DNA of 37,433 bases from Clostridium tetanomorphum (GTDB taxonomy: Bacteria > Bacillota > Clostridia > Clostridiales > Clostridiaceae): NCBI RefSeq assembly GCF_017873215.1, contig NZ_JAGGKA010000028.1, positions 1 through 37,433 on the forward strand. The letters are read 5' to 3'. The position numbers and the translations under genes are program-made. This document shows, in pieces, positions 35,055 to 37,433 of the stretch. How positions within the stretch are numbered: the stretch's first letter is position 1; each line of letters starts with the position of its first letter. The notes below the pieces were generated by a model. That model was given only the letters and a program-made list of their open reading frames with translations. It did no database searches and had not been told where the DNA came from.

Positions 35055-35828
35055 ATGAACAAAAAACAAATTATTGCATTGACAACATGCATGTGCATTT
35101 CTTTGAATACTTCTGTTTTTGCAAAAGGTATTCAGGAAAAAAAAGTAATGGCTCAAAAATATCAGGTGGGCATAGAAAACACTGATGATGAAAAACAATT
35201 AGTTAAAATGGAAAATTTAGTTTTAACTGAAAACTATTCAAAAGTTAAAATCACTGACTTAAAGGCGAATGAAACTGAATGGATTGAAGAATATGTGAAC
35301 AAAGATTTTGATGGAAATGTCTCGAAAAAAATAGTAATTACTGACGAAAATGGAGACAAAACTTTCGTTGAAAATAAAAACAATAATATTGTGATAAGTA
35401 AAAATAACATTATATTACATGAAATCCCATTAGAAAATCTTGAGGACCCAAATAACTATAATTCAAAATTACATAGTTATAGATCATATGGTTCTTGGCA
35501 AGGGCCTTTAATTACAAGAACACATCAAGCTATTGGGGTAGGTTGGACAGCAGGAACACTTACAAGTATTTTTGTAGCTATAGCGTTTCCAGCAGCTACT
35601 ATAGGAACAATTGTAGCAACTTCAGCTCTAAGTAGCACTATAAGCACAATAATTGCAGAACAAATTTCTGATGTATGGATTGAATTGCGTACTTATACAA
35701 GGGTTGATCAAGCAAATTCTAAATATGAATCAAAGAGAACATGCTATTCTTACAGAGTTAGTAACTATACGGACCTTATAGGAATTGCCGGGCCAATAAC
35801 TTGGGAATATGATTATAGTGGACTATAA
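35055..35828 (+). CDS. Secreted protein with hydrophobic domain, possible large bacteriocin-type toxin
   Basis: This 257-residue protein has a signal peptide (MNKKQIIALTTCMCISL..., cleavage likely after VFA at 23). A charged region follows (about 30-125), rich in Lys, Glu and Asp. Then come SYGSWQGP and a long Gly/Ala/Ile/Thr hydrophobic stretch (about 157-195: VGWTAGTLTSIFVAIAFPAA and onward). The C-terminus is aromatic and soluble-looking (RTYTRVDQ, SYRVSNYTDL, WEYDY). The hydrophobic centre could insert into membranes. A four-helix membrane protein overlaps its 3' end, an arrangement typical of toxin plus immunity. A relation to high-molecular-weight bacteriocins of the geobacillin 26 type is a guess. 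The ATG follows GGGGGG at 35042-35047. Confidence 0.6.
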   Translation: MNKKQIIALTTCMCISLNTSVFAKGIQEKKVMAQKYQVGIENTDDEKQLVKMENLVLTENYSKVKITDLKANETEWIEEYVNKDFDGNVSKKIVITDENGDKTFVENKNNNIVISKNNIILHEIPLENLEDPNNYNSKLHSYRSYGSWQGPLITRTHQAIGVGWTAGTLTSIFVAIAFPAATIGTIVATSALSSTISTIIAEQISDVWIELRTYTRVDQANSKYESKRTCYSYRVSNYTDLIGIAGPITWEYDYSGL

Positions 35829-36195
35829 AGTTGAAATGAGTAAAAATATAAAACTGTGGTTAGCAGAAACTTTAATTAGTTTGATTTTGTATTTACTAAT
35901 GTTTAATTCTTTCATAGAAAATAATAATTTTTTAACTATTATTTATATAATTTTAATTTCTGTTACAATATTTATTTTCTATATTCTAAGGAAAAAGTAT
36001 GTGGTAGTTAATGAATCTACAAAGCTTGGTAAGTCTGATATTAAAATTATTCCTGCCCTAGGAATGATATTTTGTGTTGTTGTTGCATCTTATGCTAGAT
36101 ATAAAATTATTGAAAAGAATTTTTTTTATATAGTATTTTGTATAATTTCTGTTGTTTATATAATTTTGATGTATAAAAATATTGCAAAATCATAA
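35809..36195 (+). CDS. Small four-helix membrane protein, possible immunity partner
   Basis: Up to 128 residues with about four hydrophobic segments (near 19-35, 42-59, 80-96 and 104-121) and basic loops. It overlaps the preceding secreted-protein gene by 20 bases if ATG 35809 is used. ATG 35836, which begins MSKNIKLWLAETLI, gives a more usual membrane-protein N-terminus but lacks a good ribosome binding site. Translation is likely coupled either way. Small polytopic proteins in this position often give immunity to a secreted membrane-active toxin, but no conserved family is recognised. Confidence 0.55.
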   Translation: MIIVDYKVEMSKNIKLWLAETLISLILYLLMFNSFIENNNFLTIIYIILISVTIFIFYILRKKYVVVNESTKLGKSDIKIIPALGMIFCVVVASYARYKIIEKNFFYIVFCIISVVYIILMYKNIAKS

Positions 36196-36393
36196 ATAAT
36201 GAAGAATGCAGTTTCTTTGTATTATAGAACATTTCTATATATTTAAAAACTGTGTTCTTTGTTTTTATAAGTTTAAATTTCATATCTACCATAAGCTATG
36301 AGATAGCATAAGAGAAGTTCTGTACTACCTTTATGAGTTGTTAATTACTGGAGGGCAAATGTGATAATGGTATAAAATATAAGTTTTCATTGT

Positions 36394-36465
36394 ATGTTGA
36401 GACGCATACTCTTAGAAGATGAAGCAGATACAATAGAAGAAGCCTGGGCTTCTTCTATTGTATAA
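36394..36465 (+). other. Perfect 16-bp hairpin and short open frame in a 442-base gap
   Basis: ATACAATAGAAGAAGC (36428-36443) and GCTTCTTCTATTGTAT (36448-36463) are exact complements with loop CTGG and no U-tract on either strand. A 23-codon frame (ATG 36394 to TAA 36463-36465, ending EEAWASSIV) covers the hairpin, with GGAGGG about 40 bases upstream. It may be the tail of a vanished gene or a structural RNA. Nothing else is seen between 36196 and 36637. Confidence 0.4.
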
Positions 36466-36637
36466 ATAAAAGCAACATCATTATCAAAGTCACTCCAATG
36501 AACACATCAATTCTTATGTAAGATTTTCGCAAGATCATCACCTCATAATAACCATACCCATAGGTGCAAGTAATATTAACCTAACTTTATAAAATACACT
36601 ATATATTGCTATAATTTAAATTAAAGGGAGGGTTGTA

Positions 36638-37252
36638 ATGAACAAAAAACAAACAATAATTACTGCTGTAGCAATTGTATTAGCATTTATAGTTGGATAT
36701 TTTGTAGGGGATGCTTCAGCTATAAATAGAGTGAATAAGCAGATTAGTTCTATGGGCAAAATCGAAACTAATGCAAGCAATATTAAAGAAGAACCTGCTA
36801 AGGAAGAAGTTAAAGAGGAAATTAAAACTGTTAAATTAAATGAACAATCAGTAGCAGGGAATTTGGGGATAAAGGTACTAGAAGCTAAAGAAAGCACTGC
36901 AATTAGTAATGAAGCTGGAAAGTCAACACCAAGTGGTAAATTTATCGTAATAAAATTGGAAATTAAAAATAACGGGAAAGAGCCAACTGAATACAATACT
37001 AATGATTTTAAACTAAAAAACAAAGATATATTATATCAAGTCGATGATAATTCATTTGGAGCGCTAGGCGATTTAAATAGCCAAGAAACAATATATAATG
37101 AAAATAAAAAATTTATTGGGGCATATGATAAATTTAACGCTGGTATAACTAAAAATACATATATTGTATTTGATATTCCCAAAGAGGCTAAATTAGCTGA
37201 TTTGAAATTACTAGTAAAACAAAATAAATCAATAGAATTTAGTCTTAAGTAA
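36638..37252 (+). CDS. DUF4352-type secreted/membrane-anchored protein
   Basis: This 204-residue protein has an N-terminal membrane anchor (about 6-25, TIITAVAIVLAFIVGYFVG) with no lipobox cysteine. A Glu/Lys-rich linker (about 45-65) follows. The C-terminal domain (about 75-204) has the alternating beta pattern of DUF4352: FIVIKLEIKNNGKEPTEYN, NDFKLKNKD, GITKNTYIVFDIP. Such telokin-like domains are common extracytoplasmic modules of unknown function. The ATG follows AAAGGGAGGGT. The N-terminus MNKKQ resembles that of the secreted protein upstream, but the rest does not. Confidence 0.8.
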   Translation: MNKKQTIITAVAIVLAFIVGYFVGDASAINRVNKQISSMGKIETNASNIKEEPAKEEVKEEIKTVKLNEQSVAGNLGIKVLEAKESTAISNEAGKSTPSGKFIVIKLEIKNNGKEPTEYNTNDFKLKNKDILYQVDDNSFGALGDLNSQETIYNENKKFIGAYDKFNAGITKNTYIVFDIPKEAKLADLKLLVKQNKSIEFSLK

Positions 37253-37285
37253 ACAAAAATAAGCCCTGGTTAACTCGAGGCCACT

Positions 37286-37304
37286 GAAAAAGCTATGCTT
37301 TTTC
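37286..37304 (+). terminator. Small hairpin after the DUF4352 gene
   Basis: GAAAAAGC (37286-37293), loop TAT, GCTTTTTC (37297-37304). The T-run is inside the stem, so terminator strength is uncertain. Confidence 0.45.
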
Positions 37305-37329
37305 TCTTGATATCGAATTAAGCAGATAA

Positions 37330-37385
37330 ATGAGCACCAAGTATTCTATAATTTCTAAGAATACTTCGTGCTCATATCTTTTTAT
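37330..37385. terminator. Long terminator between convergent genes
   Basis: ATGAGCAC-CA-AGTATTCT (37330-37347) pairs with AGAATACT-TC-GTGCTCAT (37358-37375), two 8-bp blocks around a 2-base internal mismatch, followed by ATCTTTTT. It likely serves both the DUF4352 gene and a gene entering from the right. Confidence 0.85.
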
Positions 37386-37432
37386 GGTTCAAATTTTATA
37401 GTTTTAGAGATTATTACTCCGTCAGGAGTTTG
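37382..37432 (-). CDS. C-terminal end of an unidentified gene (partial)
   Basis: On the minus strand the frame from the window edge reads QTPDGVIISKTIKFEP and stops at TAA (37382-37384), right beside the bidirectional terminator. The short tail and its position suggest the 3' end of a convergent gene, but 16 residues cannot identify it. Confidence 0.35.
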   Translation of the reverse strand, partial: QTPDGVIISKTIKFEP

Positions 37433-37433
37433 A

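Overview
The window is AT-rich, with strong AGGAGG-type ribosome binding sites and short intergenic gaps. It carries clostridial butyrate-type fermentation genes (etfA-hbd, an NfnAB pair, an [FeFe] hydrogenase), an HrcA/CIRCE-controlled groESL and clostridial riboswitch classes. This points to an anaerobic Clostridium sensu stricto. I cannot name the species from sequence alone.

Region 1 (1-8912) is fermentation and redox. It holds the 3' end of etfA, then hbd, then a sigma-54 activator with no sensor domain. Next is an iron alcohol dehydrogenase with a near-consensus -24/-12 promoter, followed by nfnA-nfnB, an OGG1-like DNA glycosylase and a cluster-rich [FeFe] hydrogenase. The hydrogenase promoter carries a Rex-like operator at its start site. 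Region 2 (8914-12641) is housekeeping: a Lit/DUF1461 membrane protein, CIRCE-groES-groEL and a TtcA-like PP-loop protein.

Region 3 (12795-24858) is the most interesting part. A c-di-GMP-II riboswitch with an overlapping terminator precedes a CheY-like receiver, a CheC phosphatase with both active-site motifs, and a PAS-GGDEF diguanylate cyclase. These are followed by a type IV pilus locus: two GspG-like pilins, three minor pilins (one with a large repetitive C-terminal domain), PilB, PilC, a PilM-PilN fusion, a PilO-like protein and prepilin peptidase. PilB carries two tandem 24-residue MshEN-type c-di-GMP motifs. The locus therefore appears to make c-di-GMP, read it by riboswitch and read it again at the assembly ATPase. 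No PilT is present.

Region 4 (24885-28142) is guaB-guaA behind a guanine riboswitch that ends in a terminator. Region 5 (28143-32990) is a decayed prophage at the 3' end of guaA. It has an integrase stub, a deletion junction, broken tail-region genes, a secreted repeat protein, a methyltransferase and an XhlA-holin-endolysin cassette. The endolysin's SPOR domain is cut off by an in-frame TAA.

Region 6 (33000-37433) is accessory: a degenerate IS transposase with three lesions, a secreted protein with a hydrophobic domain next to a small four-helix membrane protein (possible bacteriocin/immunity pair), and a DUF4352 protein. I saw no tRNA, rRNA or CRISPR array.
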